Below, one piece after another: positions 9,086-17,072 of a stretch of DNA of 45,313 nucleotides. The notes beneath the pieces are model-generated. The model worked only from the letters and a program-made list of their open reading frames with translations, had not been told where the DNA came from and did not search any database. The stretch is taken from positions 1-45,313 of the forward strand of contig NEXD01000005.1 in assembly GCA_003019595.1 (NCBI GenBank), in the 5' to 3' direction. The translations under genes were made by a program, and so were the position numbers. The stretch is from Candidatus Marsarchaeota G1 archaeon BE_D (lineage in GTDB: Archaea; Thermoproteota; Thermoprotei_A; Marsarchaeales; Marsarchaeaceae). The first letter of the stretch is position 1. Every line of letters begins with the position of its first letter.

Positions 9086-10144
9086 TCACCTCAAAATCAA
9101 GAGTCCGTGTGACAGCGCGGCCATTGCGATAAACGGCGTGACTAGTAGCCAAACCACGCTCAGAGGCACCAAGTACTTCCAACCCAAGTTGAGCATCTGG
9201 TCGATTCTCACACGTGGGTAAGCCGCTCTGATCCAAACGAGTAGCGTGAAAACAAGGATGGTCTTCAAAAAAAGCCAAACGATCGCAGGGATGGGCGCAG
9301 GTCCTAACCAACCACCAAGAAAAAGGCACACGAGTATCGCAGAACCCGTGAAAGCCCTGAGATACTCGTTAAGGTAAACCAGAAGAAATTTCGCACCACC
9401 GTACTCGGTGTTCCAACCTGCCACAAGCTCTGAATCCGCTTCTGTCAAGTCGAAAGGTGTGCGCTCAAGCTCGGCTAAGAGTGAAATAAGAAAAAGGATG
9501 AATGCAGGAAATTCAAGTAGTGCAAACGGGAAGGAGTGCGCCTGATCCAGCACTATTGTGAAAATGTTCATGCTTTTTGTCAGCGCGACCACACTCAAAA
9601 ATGTGAGAATAATCGGAATTTCGTAGCTAATTAGCTGAGCGGCCGACCTAAATCCGCCCACAAGCGTGTACTTACTCCCACCAGCCCATCCACCAAGAAG
9701 AACGAGTATGGGTTCAAGCGCAAAGAACGCGAAGGCCACCAAAAGAGACGGCTCAAAGTTCGAAAAAACAAAAAGTTGCGGATTGAGCGATTTTGGAAAT
9801 AGCAGTGACAGCGTGTAATCAAAGGGAATGACCATGAGTGCGACGAAAGTTGTGGCCACGCCGATCACAGGAACCGCGTTGTAAAGTGGCTTGTCCGCAC
9901 CAAGCGGGGTAAAGTCTTCCTTTACCACAAGTTTTATCGCATCCGCAAAGAGCTGAAGCGAACCGTACCTTCCCACTTCGGTGGGCCCGTAGCGAGACAT
10001 TATTCTTGCCCAAAGCTTTCTTTCGATGTAGATTTCGATTAACGAGCCGAGGCTTGCGACGATAAAAACCGCGATCGCGCTCACAAGCGCCCTTAAAAAC
10101 ACACTTCCTTCGACAAAACTCAAGAACGATGTGGCTAAACCCAC
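9086..10144 (-). CDS. nuoH: NADH-quinone oxidoreductase subunit H
   Basis: NuoH (ND1) forms much of the quinone chamber and links the membrane and peripheral arms. The 352-residue, about eight-helix protein has the signatures RIMSRYGPTEVGRYGSLQ-like near 45 and ERTPFDLTEADSELVAGW near 230, followed by EYGGAKF. The GTG start at 10144 overlaps nuoA by 10 nt. The genes nuoB, nuoC and nuoD, usually between A and H, are missing. Confidence 0.94.
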   Translation of the reverse strand: MGLATSFLSFVEGSVFLRALVSAIAVFIVASLGSLIEIYIERKLWARIMSRYGPTEVGRYGSLQLFADAIKLVVKEDFTPLGADKPLYNAVPVIGVATTFVALMVIPFDYTLSLLFPKSLNPQLFVFSNFEPSLLVAFAFFALEPILVLLGGWAGGSKYTLVGGFRSAAQLISYEIPIILTFLSVVALTKSMNIFTIVLDQAHSFPFALLEFPAFILFLISLLAELERTPFDLTEADSELVAGWNTEYGGAKFLLVYLNEYLRAFTGSAILVCLFLGGWLGPAPIPAIVWLFLKTILVFTLLVWIRAAYPRVRIDQMLNLGWKYLVPLSVVWLLVTPFIAMAALSHGLLILR

Positions 10145-10491
10145 TCTAGCTCACCCTTTAGCGCGTAATAACCCACAACCACAAGCATTCCCAAAAAGAG
10201 CGCAATCACTGGAATCCAGTCGACCATGTTCCAGCTTATCGCCCAAGGTATCGCAAACGCCGCGATTATGTCAAAAACCACGAATGCTACGGCGAACACG
10301 TAATAGTGCACGCGAAACCTTATCCTCGCCGTTCCAACGGGGTCTTCGCCCGACTCAAAAGGCATGAGCTTTTCTGGAGTTTCGCGCTTTTTGGTAAAGA
10401 AGTTCGGTATAATCTCAGCTATTAATCCCACAACCGCCGCTAGGGCGAAAAACACAAGAAGCGCAAAACCTTCGATAGTGTCGAATAGCAT
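10135..10491 (-). CDS. nuoA: NADH-quinone oxidoreductase subunit A
   Basis: This is the first gene of the operon: 118 residues with three membrane helices. FESGEDPVGTARIRFRVHYY matches the NuoA loop, but the usual Cys of YECG is Ser here. The third-helix motif reads FVVFDIIAAFAIPW: the Asp of the usual FDxE is present, while the following Glu is Ile. ATG 10491 lies 30 nt from a TATA box, fitting a leaderless or very short-leader message. Confidence 0.9.
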   Translation of the reverse strand: MLFDTIEGFALLVFFALAAVVGLIAEIIPNFFTKKRETPEKLMPFESGEDPVGTARIRFRVHYYVFAVAFVVFDIIAAFAIPWAISWNMVDWIPVIALFLGMLVVVGYYALKGELEWV

Positions 10492-10515
10492 GATTCAATA
10501 ACACGCAAATTATAA

Positions 10516-10526
10516 CAGTATATAGG
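10516..10526 (-). promoter_or_regulatory. TATA box of the nuoA-H-J-K-L-M-N operon
   Basis: On the minus strand CCTATATACTG is centred about 30 nt before the nuoA ATG (10491). It is the only clear promoter seen for the seven-gene operon. Confidence 0.6.
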
Positions 10527-10542
10527 CTTGACGTATGTACAA

Positions 10543-11364
10543 TTACTCAGAAAAGACGTTCTCGGGAAGTTGCGCTTTCGCAAGAACGTAGTAAAGTCTG
10601 CCGTTCAGCTTCAAGAAAGCGAGCGCGGCATATCCCGCCTTAAAATATTCTTCAAACACCTCACGTGTAGCAAGCCTCCAGCGTTGTGCGGCTTTCAGGT
10701 CTACCCTTTTTAGCGCCACGATGTCACTTGGAATCTGCACCAAAACCTTTTTTGCGTTTGGATCGACGCTCCAGCTTTTACAATCACCTTGTGAATCTGT
10801 GCTTTCTATCGCGTAATGACAGTCTTCTAAATCGCTTAAAGCGTGCTTTCTTGCGCTTTCAACTGAACGCTCGCTCCACCACTCGGCGATCACCCTGTCT
10901 GTGTCAAGCCCGAAATTTATTTCGTCATTCATCTCGCCATAGTAGTTTCTGAGGTATGTCCTTGTTATTGTTCCTAGCTTGCTCATGTTAAAGTGTGCGT
11001 TTCGCGCGATAAGCGGGTCAAAAGTCCACGCTATAAGCTCATAGCCCATTTTGAGCGAAAGCTCTCTCTGCTTCTGCTTTAGCAAATAACCTACACCCTG
11101 AGATTGGTACTCGCGAGAAACTCCTGTCATGTGAGAGTACATGTAAAGCTTGTTTTTTCGTCGACCCACAAAAGAAAGGCTCATTCCGACCATTTTTTCT
11201 CCGTAAAAAGCGCCAAGAACAAGCCCACCATTACTCGCTATTGCCCTCATGATTTCCTTTGGCGTGACCATGATGTCGGGCATTCCCCAAGCTAGCTTTT
11301 GAACTTGTTCGGCCATTGAAAGCTCTTCGACGGTGTGCAACTCTCGAATTGATATTTCGTTCAT
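10543..11364 (-). CDS. GNAT-family N-acetyltransferase-like protein
   Basis: The start is taken at ATG 11364 (MNEISIRELHTVEELSM), giving 273 residues; the open frame upstream of it is Arg/Phe-rich and overlaps the divergent TRAM promoter. The GNAT core is visible: GGLVLGAFYGEKMVGMSLSF, then THMTGV-like MTGVSREYQSQGVGYLLK as the acetyl-CoA loop, and MGYELIAWTFDPL. The C-terminal half resembles the larger archaeal and bacterial proteins of this group. The acceptor is unknown. It lies upstream of nuoA on the same strand with its own intergenic gap. Confidence 0.75.
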   Translation of the reverse strand: MNEISIRELHTVEELSMAEQVQKLAWGMPDIMVTPKEIMRAIASNGGLVLGAFYGEKMVGMSLSFVGRRKNKLYMYSHMTGVSREYQSQGVGYLLKQKQRELSLKMGYELIAWTFDPLIARNAHFNMSKLGTITRTYLRNYYGEMNDEINFGLDTDRVIAEWWSERSVESARKHALSDLEDCHYAIESTDSQGDCKSWSVDPNAKKVLVQIPSDIVALKRVDLKAAQRWRLATREVFEEYFKAGYAALAFLKLNGRLYYVLAKAQLPENVFSE

Positions 11365-11431
11365 TTGGTGAATGCACTTTTTTAGGTGTAATATAATCCT
11401 TTTTGCACATCTTCGTCTCTCGTTGATAAAG

Positions 11432-11439
11432 CTTATAAG
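11432..11439 (+). promoter_or_regulatory. TATA-like box of the TRAM protein gene
   Basis: CTTATAAG lies about 45 nt before the TTG at 11481, in the gap shared with the divergent GNAT gene. Confidence 0.4.
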
Positions 11440-11480
11440 ACGTTTAAAGAATAAAAACATAAGGAAAGGTACGGAAGGCT

Positions 11481-11729
11481 TTGTCGGAAGAAGGAAAAGA
11501 AAACGAAAGGCAACCCAGACACCGGGGTTTTGGTAGGAGTTTCGCACCAAAACCCGTAAAAGTGGGCGACGAAGTCGAAGTGACAATCAGCGAAGTTAGC
11601 AAAAGAGGAGATGGCGTCACACGTATCCAAGGATACGTGGTTTTTGTGCCCAACGCAAAACAGGGAGATACAGTGAAAATCAAAATAACTCAAATAAAAC
11701 CGAACTACGCAGTGGGCGAAATAGTATAA
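11481..11729 (+). CDS. TRAM-domain RNA-binding protein
   Basis: The 82-residue protein has a charged, Arg-rich start (about 1-22) and then one TRAM domain: VKVGDEVEVTISEVSKRGDG, FVPNAKQGDTVKIKITQIK. Stand-alone TRAM proteins in archaea bind RNA and some act as cold-induced RNA chaperones. The start is TTG at 11481, preceded by GGAAAGG and GGAAGG. It is divergent from the GNAT gene and convergent with glnA. Confidence 0.87.
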   Translation: MSEEGKENERQPRHRGFGRSFAPKPVKVGDEVEVTISEVSKRGDGVTRIQGYVVFVPNAKQGDTVKIKITQIKPNYAVGEIV

Positions 11730-11733
11730 AAAG

Positions 11734-11769
11734 GGTTTATGGGCGGTTTCAAACCCCCATAACCATTTT
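11734..11769 (+). terminator. Hairpin plus T-run between convergent genes
   Basis: TTATGGG (11737-11743) and CCCATAA (11756-11762) form a stem, followed by ATTTTTT. It sits right after the TRAM stop and just before the glnA stop on the other strand, so it may end either transcript. Confidence 0.55.
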
Positions 11770-13188
11770 TTAGGAATCAAAGTACTGGTAGTACTCGAAA
11801 GGTGTTGGTCTGAGCGATTCTTCTTTCCACTCTTGTGTTTTCAGTTCGATGTACGCGTCTAAGAGCGATTTCGGAAAAACGCCTTTGAGAAAAGTGTCGT
11901 CTGACTTTAGCTCTTCTATCGCTTCTTTAAGGCTACCAGGCAACTCCTTTATTCCGAGCTCTTCCCTTTTGATTGGTGAAAGGTGGTAGATGTTTTCGTC
12001 AACTGGGTCGCCCGGCTCGATTTTCTTTTTTACGCCGTCCAAACCCGCCATAAGCATCGCGGCAAAAGCAAGGTATGGGTTGCAACTAGGGTCTGGTGGT
12101 CTATACTCCACTCTTTTTGCCGCTGGAACCCCTTTGTGATAAACAGGAACTCTTGCCGCCGCAGACCTGTTTCTTTTGCTCCACGCTATGTACACTGGTG
12201 CTTCGTAACCTGGGACAAGCCTTTTGTAAGAATTGGTGGTCGGCGCAACGAAGGCGGCTAGCGCCCTGCTGTGCTCCAACAACCCTCCTATATAGTAACG
12301 ACCAAACTGGCTGAGTTCTGCGTACTCGTCGTTAGCGTCGTAGAACAGGTTTTCGCTGTTTCTCCAAACACTTTGGTGGGTGTGCATTCCAGAGCCGTTA
12401 TCGCCGTAAATTGGTTTCGGCATAAACGTGGCGACATAGCCCATGTTCACCGCCACGTTTTTCACGACATACTTAAGAGTTTGAAGCCTATCGGCGGTTT
12501 CGGTGAGTCCTCCAAATCTGAAATCCACTTCGCACTGACCGGCTGCCGCCACTTCGTGGTGGTGTGCTTCAACGCGAAAGCCAAAGTTCTTTTCGAGTAT
12601 TTCGACAACCGTTGTTCTGAACGTCATAAGAGAGTCTGCGGGCGTTGCCGGGTAGTAGCCGGACTTTGTTTTGAGTACGTACTTTTGCGTATCGCTACGC
12701 GGATTGGCCTCTTTCGAACTCACTTTAAAGTAAGCTTCGTAAGCCTCGCTTTTATAGTTAGCTTCATCAAACACAAAGAACTCTGGTTCAGGTCCCCAGT
12801 ACGAATGCGTGTATCCTTCGTTTACGAGTGTCTCTTCCGCTTTTTGCGCGACGTAGCGCGGGTCGCGCTCAAGCCGGCCTTCCATAAATCCTCGGTAAAC
12901 GTCGGTTATCACCCTCGCGGTTGCACTGAACCACGGAAGAAGCGCAAACGTCTTCCAATCGGGTTTGAGTACCAAATCCGATTCGTAAATTTCGGTAAAG
13001 CCTGGAATGCTTGAACCATCAAGCTTTGCCGCACCCTGCGTCACGAATATTTCATCGACTTCAGTGGTTTCCATCGTTGCGTGTTTGAGGCTACCTCGAA
13101 CGTCTGTGAACCAAAGATCCAAGTGTAAAACGCCGTTTTGCTCGAATCTTTTTCTTATTTCTTCCGCTTGTGTGCTTGGTGTGTGCAT
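11770..13188 (-). CDS. glnA: Glutamine synthetase
   Basis: This is a type I glutamine synthetase (glutamate + NH3 + ATP to glutamine), the entry point of ammonia into metabolism. The hallmarks are VDLWFTD-like LDLWFTDVRGSLKH near the N-terminus, GPEPEFFVF (metal Glu), VEAHHHEVAAAGQCEVDFRF, GSGMHTHQS, and the ATP-binding KRLVPGYEAPVYIAWSKRNR. The length from ATG 13188 is 472, the usual size. An ATG at 13221 adds 11 residues but overlaps the likely TATA box. No adenylylation-type (NLYDLP) loop is evident at the C-terminus. Confidence 0.93.
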   Translation of the reverse strand: MHTPSTQAEEIRKRFEQNGVLHLDLWFTDVRGSLKHATMETTEVDEIFVTQGAAKLDGSSIPGFTEIYESDLVLKPDWKTFALLPWFSATARVITDVYRGFMEGRLERDPRYVAQKAEETLVNEGYTHSYWGPEPEFFVFDEANYKSEAYEAYFKVSSKEANPRSDTQKYVLKTKSGYYPATPADSLMTFRTTVVEILEKNFGFRVEAHHHEVAAAGQCEVDFRFGGLTETADRLQTLKYVVKNVAVNMGYVATFMPKPIYGDNGSGMHTHQSVWRNSENLFYDANDEYAELSQFGRYYIGGLLEHSRALAAFVAPTTNSYKRLVPGYEAPVYIAWSKRNRSAAARVPVYHKGVPAAKRVEYRPPDPSCNPYLAFAAMLMAGLDGVKKKIEPGDPVDENIYHLSPIKREELGIKELPGSLKEAIEELKSDDTFLKGVFPKSLLDAYIELKTQEWKEESLRPTPFEYYQYFDS

Positions 13189-13221
13189 GTCCCTTAAGAA
13201 CACATCAATGCATTTAAGCAT

Positions 13222-13232
13222 TTATTTAAAAA
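13222..13232 (-). promoter_or_regulatory. TATA-like box of glnA
   Basis: TTTTTAAATAA on the minus strand is centred about 39 nt before ATG 13188, in a very AT-rich divergent gap (13222-13368). Confidence 0.45.
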
Positions 13233-13334
13233 ATTAAGCTTCTAAAGCTCTTATTAAAATCTTTTTAGTCACTTTTGGTTCCTTTTTTAATTTTAATTAA
13301 GGTAATTCTCAAATAAATTTTAAATGTCAAAGCG

Positions 13335-13342
13335 CTTATAAC
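13335..13342 (+). promoter_or_regulatory. TATA-like box of the prenyl diphosphate synthase gene
   Basis: CTTATAAC is about 30 nt before the TTG at 13369, the normal archaeal spacing for a leaderless start. Confidence 0.5.
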
Positions 13343-13368
13343 TGTAGAAGAGCAAAAACAAATAGGTC

Positions 13369-14274
13369 TTGGCTTTGCAACTTCCGCTAACTCTACCGCT
13401 TCAAGTGAAAGAGGGCTTGGAAGAAGTTGAAAAAAGGCTTTCAAACATGGGTTTCAACAACTTTCGTGACACAAAACTAAGCACGGCAAGCCTTCATCTT
13501 ATTAAAGCTGGTGGAAAGCTTGTCCGACCAGCGTTGGTTTTGCTTGGTTCTTACGCCACAAACGGAATAAACGCAAAGACAATTGAAGCAGCTGTTGCGG
13601 TGGAGCTAATTCACACCGCTTCTCTGATTCACGATGACCTTATCGACAAGGACGATTTGAGAAGAGGTGTGGTAACCGTTCACAAGCTTTTTGGTGAAGA
13701 GTTTGCCGTTCTGAGCGGAGATTTGCTCATTTCGAAAGCCATCGAATTAAGCGCAAGTTGTGGGGAGGATGCGATAAAGGAGCTAGCGCGCGCCGCGATG
13801 GACATGTGCGAAGGAGAGGCGCGCGATTTTGAGGCTCAGGCAAGCGGTTCTGTGCTAGAGCTTAACGATTATCTTGAGGTTGTGAGGTTAAAAACTGCTT
13901 CGCTGATCAGCGCGTCTGCTGCGATAGGGGGGCTTGTGAGCAACGCGCATCCAAACGATGTGGATTTGCTCAGAGAATACGGAAGAAACTTGGGTATGGC
14001 CTTTCAAATTAGGGACGATTACTTTAACGCGCTAGGACTTTTTGCAGACAAGCCGAAGAGCACGGGTAATGACTTACACAGAAACAGACCAAACGTGATA
14101 TCTTCGCTTATGCTTGAAATGAATTTGAAAGAAGCGCTTGAGTTTGCGATTAGGCTTAATCGCTCGTATATCGAAAGCGCGAAAAACACCGTAAAGGCGT
14201 TGGGTGTAGAAGGCGAGCTTTTGGCGTCTTACTCTGAGTACATGCTAATCGAAGTTGACAGCGTTGAGTTTTGA
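13369..14274 (+). CDS. Polyprenyl (geranylgeranyl-type) diphosphate synthase
   Basis: This trans-prenyltransferase condenses isopentenyl diphosphate units. The first aspartate-rich motif is SLIHDDLIDKDDLRRG and the second is FQIRDDYFNAL; GGKLVRPALVLL binds the allylic diphosphate. Its product could feed membrane lipids or the side chain of menaquinone. The MenG/UbiE gene two positions downstream favours the quinone role, but this is inference. The start is TTG at 13369 behind AGGTC. The 301-residue length is normal. Confidence 0.88.
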   Translation: MALQLPLTLPLQVKEGLEEVEKRLSNMGFNNFRDTKLSTASLHLIKAGGKLVRPALVLLGSYATNGINAKTIEAAVAVELIHTASLIHDDLIDKDDLRRGVVTVHKLFGEEFAVLSGDLLISKAIELSASCGEDAIKELARAAMDMCEGEARDFEAQASGSVLELNDYLEVVRLKTASLISASAAIGGLVSNAHPNDVDLLREYGRNLGMAFQIRDDYFNALGLFADKPKSTGNDLHRNRPNVISSLMLEMNLKEALEFAIRLNRSYIESAKNTVKALGVEGELLASYSEYMLIEVDSVEF

Positions 14275-14911
14275 AAGCTTAAGGCTTCTAGCCGAGCAAA
14301 ACCCAGCGCTTTGTCTAAAAGCGCTAAAAAAGATTGAGATTTCTGCTGCAAAAAACGGTGACGTGAAAACTTTAGAAGAGTTGAACCAGCTCAGGAATTA
14401 CACGTTTTCAAAACTACACACTAAGCTACCAATAAAACTCGCACGTCCAGAAGTTTTGTTTTTGTTTGTGATTTTCTCTTTTTTGGTCGCGGTTTTCGCT
14501 GGCGTGTACACCAAAGGAGAAATTCGGCTATTCGCGCTACTTTTTTGCGTTGGTTTGAACGTTCTTTTCGCACACCCTTTCGGTCACGCGCTTGTCGCAG
14601 AGCTCACAGGAATACGAATAAGTGGCTTTTATCTAGCGGGAAAGGCGAAGATCGAACCAACACTTCTTTATGAGGTTGTGAGCTATCACAAAGCGCAACC
14701 CGAAAAAAGGTTTTGGTTCCACCTAGCGGGTGTGTTGTCCACTCTTTTGTGTCTTGCGCTTCTTGCCTTGTGTGTTTTCGTCACAAACTACGCGCTTTAC
14801 GAAAGGATCTTTGTTGTCCTTCTTTTTATTTTCGCGTCTTTTTCTGAAGTCTTTAATTCCACCAAAAAAGGTGATATTGCGCGCGCAAACGCGCAGCTAA
14901 GGTGTCACTAG
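14255..14911 (+). CDS. Integral membrane protein with an HPFGH motif, unknown function
   Basis: The 218-residue protein has a soluble helical N-terminus (about 1-60) and then roughly five membrane segments. In the middle, NVLFAHPFGHALVAELTGIRISGFY resembles the zinc site helix of M50 proteases, but the usual HExxH Glu is Pro, so catalysis is doubtful. The TTG start overlaps the prenyl synthase gene by 20 nt, and the end overlaps menG, so the three form one operon. A part in quinone or lipid metabolism is possible. Confidence 0.65.
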   Translation: MTALSFESLRLLAEQNPALCLKALKKIEISAAKNGDVKTLEELNQLRNYTFSKLHTKLPIKLARPEVLFLFVIFSFLVAVFAGVYTKGEIRLFALLFCVGLNVLFAHPFGHALVAELTGIRISGFYLAGKAKIEPTLLYEVVSYHKAQPEKRFWFHLAGVLSTLLCLALLALCVFVTNYALYERIFVVLLFIFASFSEVFNSTKKGDIARANAQLRCH

Positions 14912-15636
14912 TGGTAGGCGGTTTGGGCGATAGCTGGCGCAAAGTGGTCGAAGAAGCGTTGGGCTCGCTTGTGCCTGTTTACGACAAGATGAACAAAGTG
15001 ATGTCTTTTGGAAAAGACATCGAATGGAGGAAAACGGGTATTAAGATCGCGTTCAAAGGAGGAGAAAGAATTCTCGATGCTGGATGTGGACCTGGCGTGA
15101 TGGCGGAAGTTTTAAAACAGGTGTATCCGGACGCAAAGCTTGTTCTTATGGACGCGCTTTGGGTTATGCTAGAAACCGCAAAAAAAAGGACACGTGGTTT
15201 CGCTCAGGATTACGTAAGAGCTGTTTTTGAAAAGCTTCCTTTTAAAGACCAAAGTTTTGATGGCATCATGATGGGCTTTTCGTTTAGAGATTCGAAAGAC
15301 ATGGAAAGCGCGCTCGATGAACTAGCAAGAGTTTTGAGTCCTCAAGGAGTTTTGCTCATAGTGGACATATCAAAACCGGACAACGTGGTCGCAAGAGCGC
15401 TAATAGGCTTTTACTGGCACTATCTAGTGCCAGTGATGGCTATGCTTTTTGCGCCTAGGTTCTGGAAGCACTACAAAGTGCTACACACGACTTACACAAA
15501 GTTACCCAAAAACTCGCAGCTAAAAGCGTTGGTTCAAAAAAGGTTTGAAGAAGTGCACATGATCACAAGAATGATGGGGGGCCTTCTTATTCTGGTTGCG
15601 CGTAAACCCCAAAAAACTATGACATGGCGGCTTTGA
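14902..15636 (+). CDS. Demethylmenaquinone methyltransferase (MenG/UbiE type)
   Basis: This SAM-dependent C-methyltransferase of quinone biosynthesis has the MenG/UbiE start VPVYDKMNKVMSFGKDIEWR, the SAM-binding ILDAGCGPGVMAEVL, and GFSFRDSKDMESALDELARV, the family motif after strand 4. The length of 244 is typical. GTG 14902 overlaps the membrane-protein gene by 10 nt. The prenyl synthase upstream and UbiD nearby support menaquinone synthesis. The 3' end overlaps the convergent HELGH gene by 20 nt. Confidence 0.87.
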   Translation: MSLVVGGLGDSWRKVVEEALGSLVPVYDKMNKVMSFGKDIEWRKTGIKIAFKGGERILDAGCGPGVMAEVLKQVYPDAKLVLMDALWVMLETAKKRTRGFAQDYVRAVFEKLPFKDQSFDGIMMGFSFRDSKDMESALDELARVLSPQGVLLIVDISKPDNVVARALIGFYWHYLVPVMAMLFAPRFWKHYKVLHTTYTKLPKNSQLKALVQKRFEEVHMITRMMGGLLILVARKPQKTMTWRL

Positions 15637-16447
15637 TCTCTTCTTCTGTGGTTTCCGTCCAGCGGTTGAGCGCATTAAAAAGCAAAAGCTGCCTTGCGAA
15701 AAGCGCTGGTGCGTCTTCTTTGTCGAGCGCGTCCACAACAGCCGTTGTGTAAGGCAAAAGCCAGCGGTGGTGTGCGGGTAGCTCAGCCAGCCAAGGAGTG
15801 TCAAGCACGCGCGCGTGCATATCAACTATCACCATGTGAAACGCTATGTCAAACTGGTTACCAAAGCCAAATCTTTCCCAAGCCTTTTTTGCGGCAAAAA
15901 GCTCTCTATCCATAAGCCTGCGGTAAGCGAGTCTGTCGGTGTTGTAGTTGTAAGCAAAGCGATTGGCGTAAAGCTCGTCAGATTCAAGAGAGAGAAAAAC
16001 GCGCGCCTTTGGGTTGAACTCTGTGATAGAGTGAGCTTTGGTCATAAGATACGAAAGTTTTGAATTCGATTCGATCGCTTTTTTCAGCTTAGAGTAAAAC
16101 TGCCTTCTTTCTTCCACCTTTTCTGGGTAAAGCGAGAAATACGAGATGTGGCCTAATTCGTGTAAAAGGCTGTGCTCGACTATACCAAGATCTGAGTCGC
16201 CTCGTAAAAAAATCACCCTTTCAAACTTTTTTGAAAGCTGAGCGAACTCTTGGGAAGCGTCTTCAAGAATTTTGGGCGTGGCCACCGCGGCATATGTGGG
16301 GTTAAGCAGTCTTGCGACTATTGATTTGCTTACGATTTCGTACCTGAGTTCACTAAGACCTGGTAGCACTCTTGAGACTGCAAGAGTAGCCTGAACCCTG
16401 CTAGAAATTTCGGGCGAGTCCGCAAGTAGCACCACGCCGATTAGCAC
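15617..16447 (-). CDS. HELGH-motif protein, possible zinc metallopeptidase
   Basis: The 276-residue protein carries VEHSLLHELGHISYFSLYP around residue 97, a clear HExxH zinc-binding helix. A Glu-rich segment (LESDELYANRFAYNY) about 60 residues later could give the third ligand, as in gluzincins. No signal peptide or membrane segment is seen. It starts with GTG 10 nt after pdxT, so it looks like the third gene of the pdxST operon. Its substrate is unknown, and no link with vitamin B6 is known to me. Confidence 0.68.
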   Translation of the reverse strand: MLIGVVLLADSPEISSRVQATLAVSRVLPGLSELRYEIVSKSIVARLLNPTYAAVATPKILEDASQEFAQLSKKFERVIFLRGDSDLGIVEHSLLHELGHISYFSLYPEKVEERRQFYSKLKKAIESNSKLSYLMTKAHSITEFNPKARVFLSLESDELYANRFAYNYNTDRLAYRRLMDRELFAAKKAWERFGFGNQFDIAFHMVIVDMHARVLDTPWLAELPAHHRWLLPYTTAVVDALDKEDAPALFARQLLLFNALNRWTETTEEEIKAAMS

Positions 16448-16457
16448 TAAAGCCCCC

Positions 16458-17072
16458 TCAAACCAGCTTTGCTACATCTTTTAAAAAGTATTTGTGAAAG
16501 CGCGTGTCGCCAGAAAGCTCAGGGTGAAACGCGGTGCTCACAATGTTCGCTTGGCGCGCAGCAACGATGCCATCTTCCATCTCAGCGAGAACTTCGACGC
16601 CAGGTCCGGTGCGTGTGATTATCGGCGCTCTGATAAAAACCGCCCTAAAAGGCTTTTCGCCAAGCACAGGAATTTTCAAGTCCGCTTCGAATGAGTCGTT
16701 CTGACGCCCGAAGTGATTTCTTTCAACTTCAACGTCCATCACGCCGAGTAATGGCTGCGTCTTTTCGGTGACCACCGCGTCCTTTGATCTTTTTGCAAGA
16801 ACGATCAAGCCCGCGCATGTACCAAGCGTTGGAAGTCCTCCGAGAATCGCCTCTTTGAGAGCTCCCATGACGCGCATCCTTTCACTGAGTGAGCCTATCA
16901 CCGTGCTTTCTCCGCCTGGAATCGATATCGCGTCGATTTGTTTTACTTGCTCGGCCTTTTTGACAAGTAGCACGTTTGTCTTAACCCCAAGCTCTTCGCT
17001 GGCGTTGCGCCAAGCTTCCACGTGTTCTTCGATGTCGCCTTGAAAGCCGAGCACACCGATGTTTACCACCAT
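16458..17072 (-). CDS. pdxT: Glutaminase subunit of pyridoxal 5'-phosphate synthase
   Basis: PdxT releases ammonia from glutamine and passes it to PdxS. The N-terminal IGVLGFQGDIEEH, PGGESTVIG, the nucleophile loop LPTLGTCAGLIVLAK, and the C-terminal TAFHPELSGD with its His/Glu complete the class I amidotransferase triad. ATG 17072 is used; a GTG at 17075 overlaps the pdxS stop. The length of about 204 is normal. Confidence 0.94.
   Translation of the reverse strand: MVVNIGVLGFQGDIEEHVEAWRNASEELGVKTNVLLVKKAEQVKQIDAISIPGGESTVIGSLSERMRVMGALKEAILGGLPTLGTCAGLIVLAKRSKDAVVTEKTQPLLGVMDVEVERNHFGRQNDSFEADLKIPVLGEKPFRAVFIRAPIITRTGPGVEVLAEMEDGIVAARQANIVSTAFHPELSGDTRFHKYFLKDVAKLV

Noticed and set aside
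12271-13014. 247-codon open frame antisense to glnA
   Set aside because: It is a shadow of glnA codon use; the protein has no motif and no promoter, and glnA on the other strand is unmistakable.
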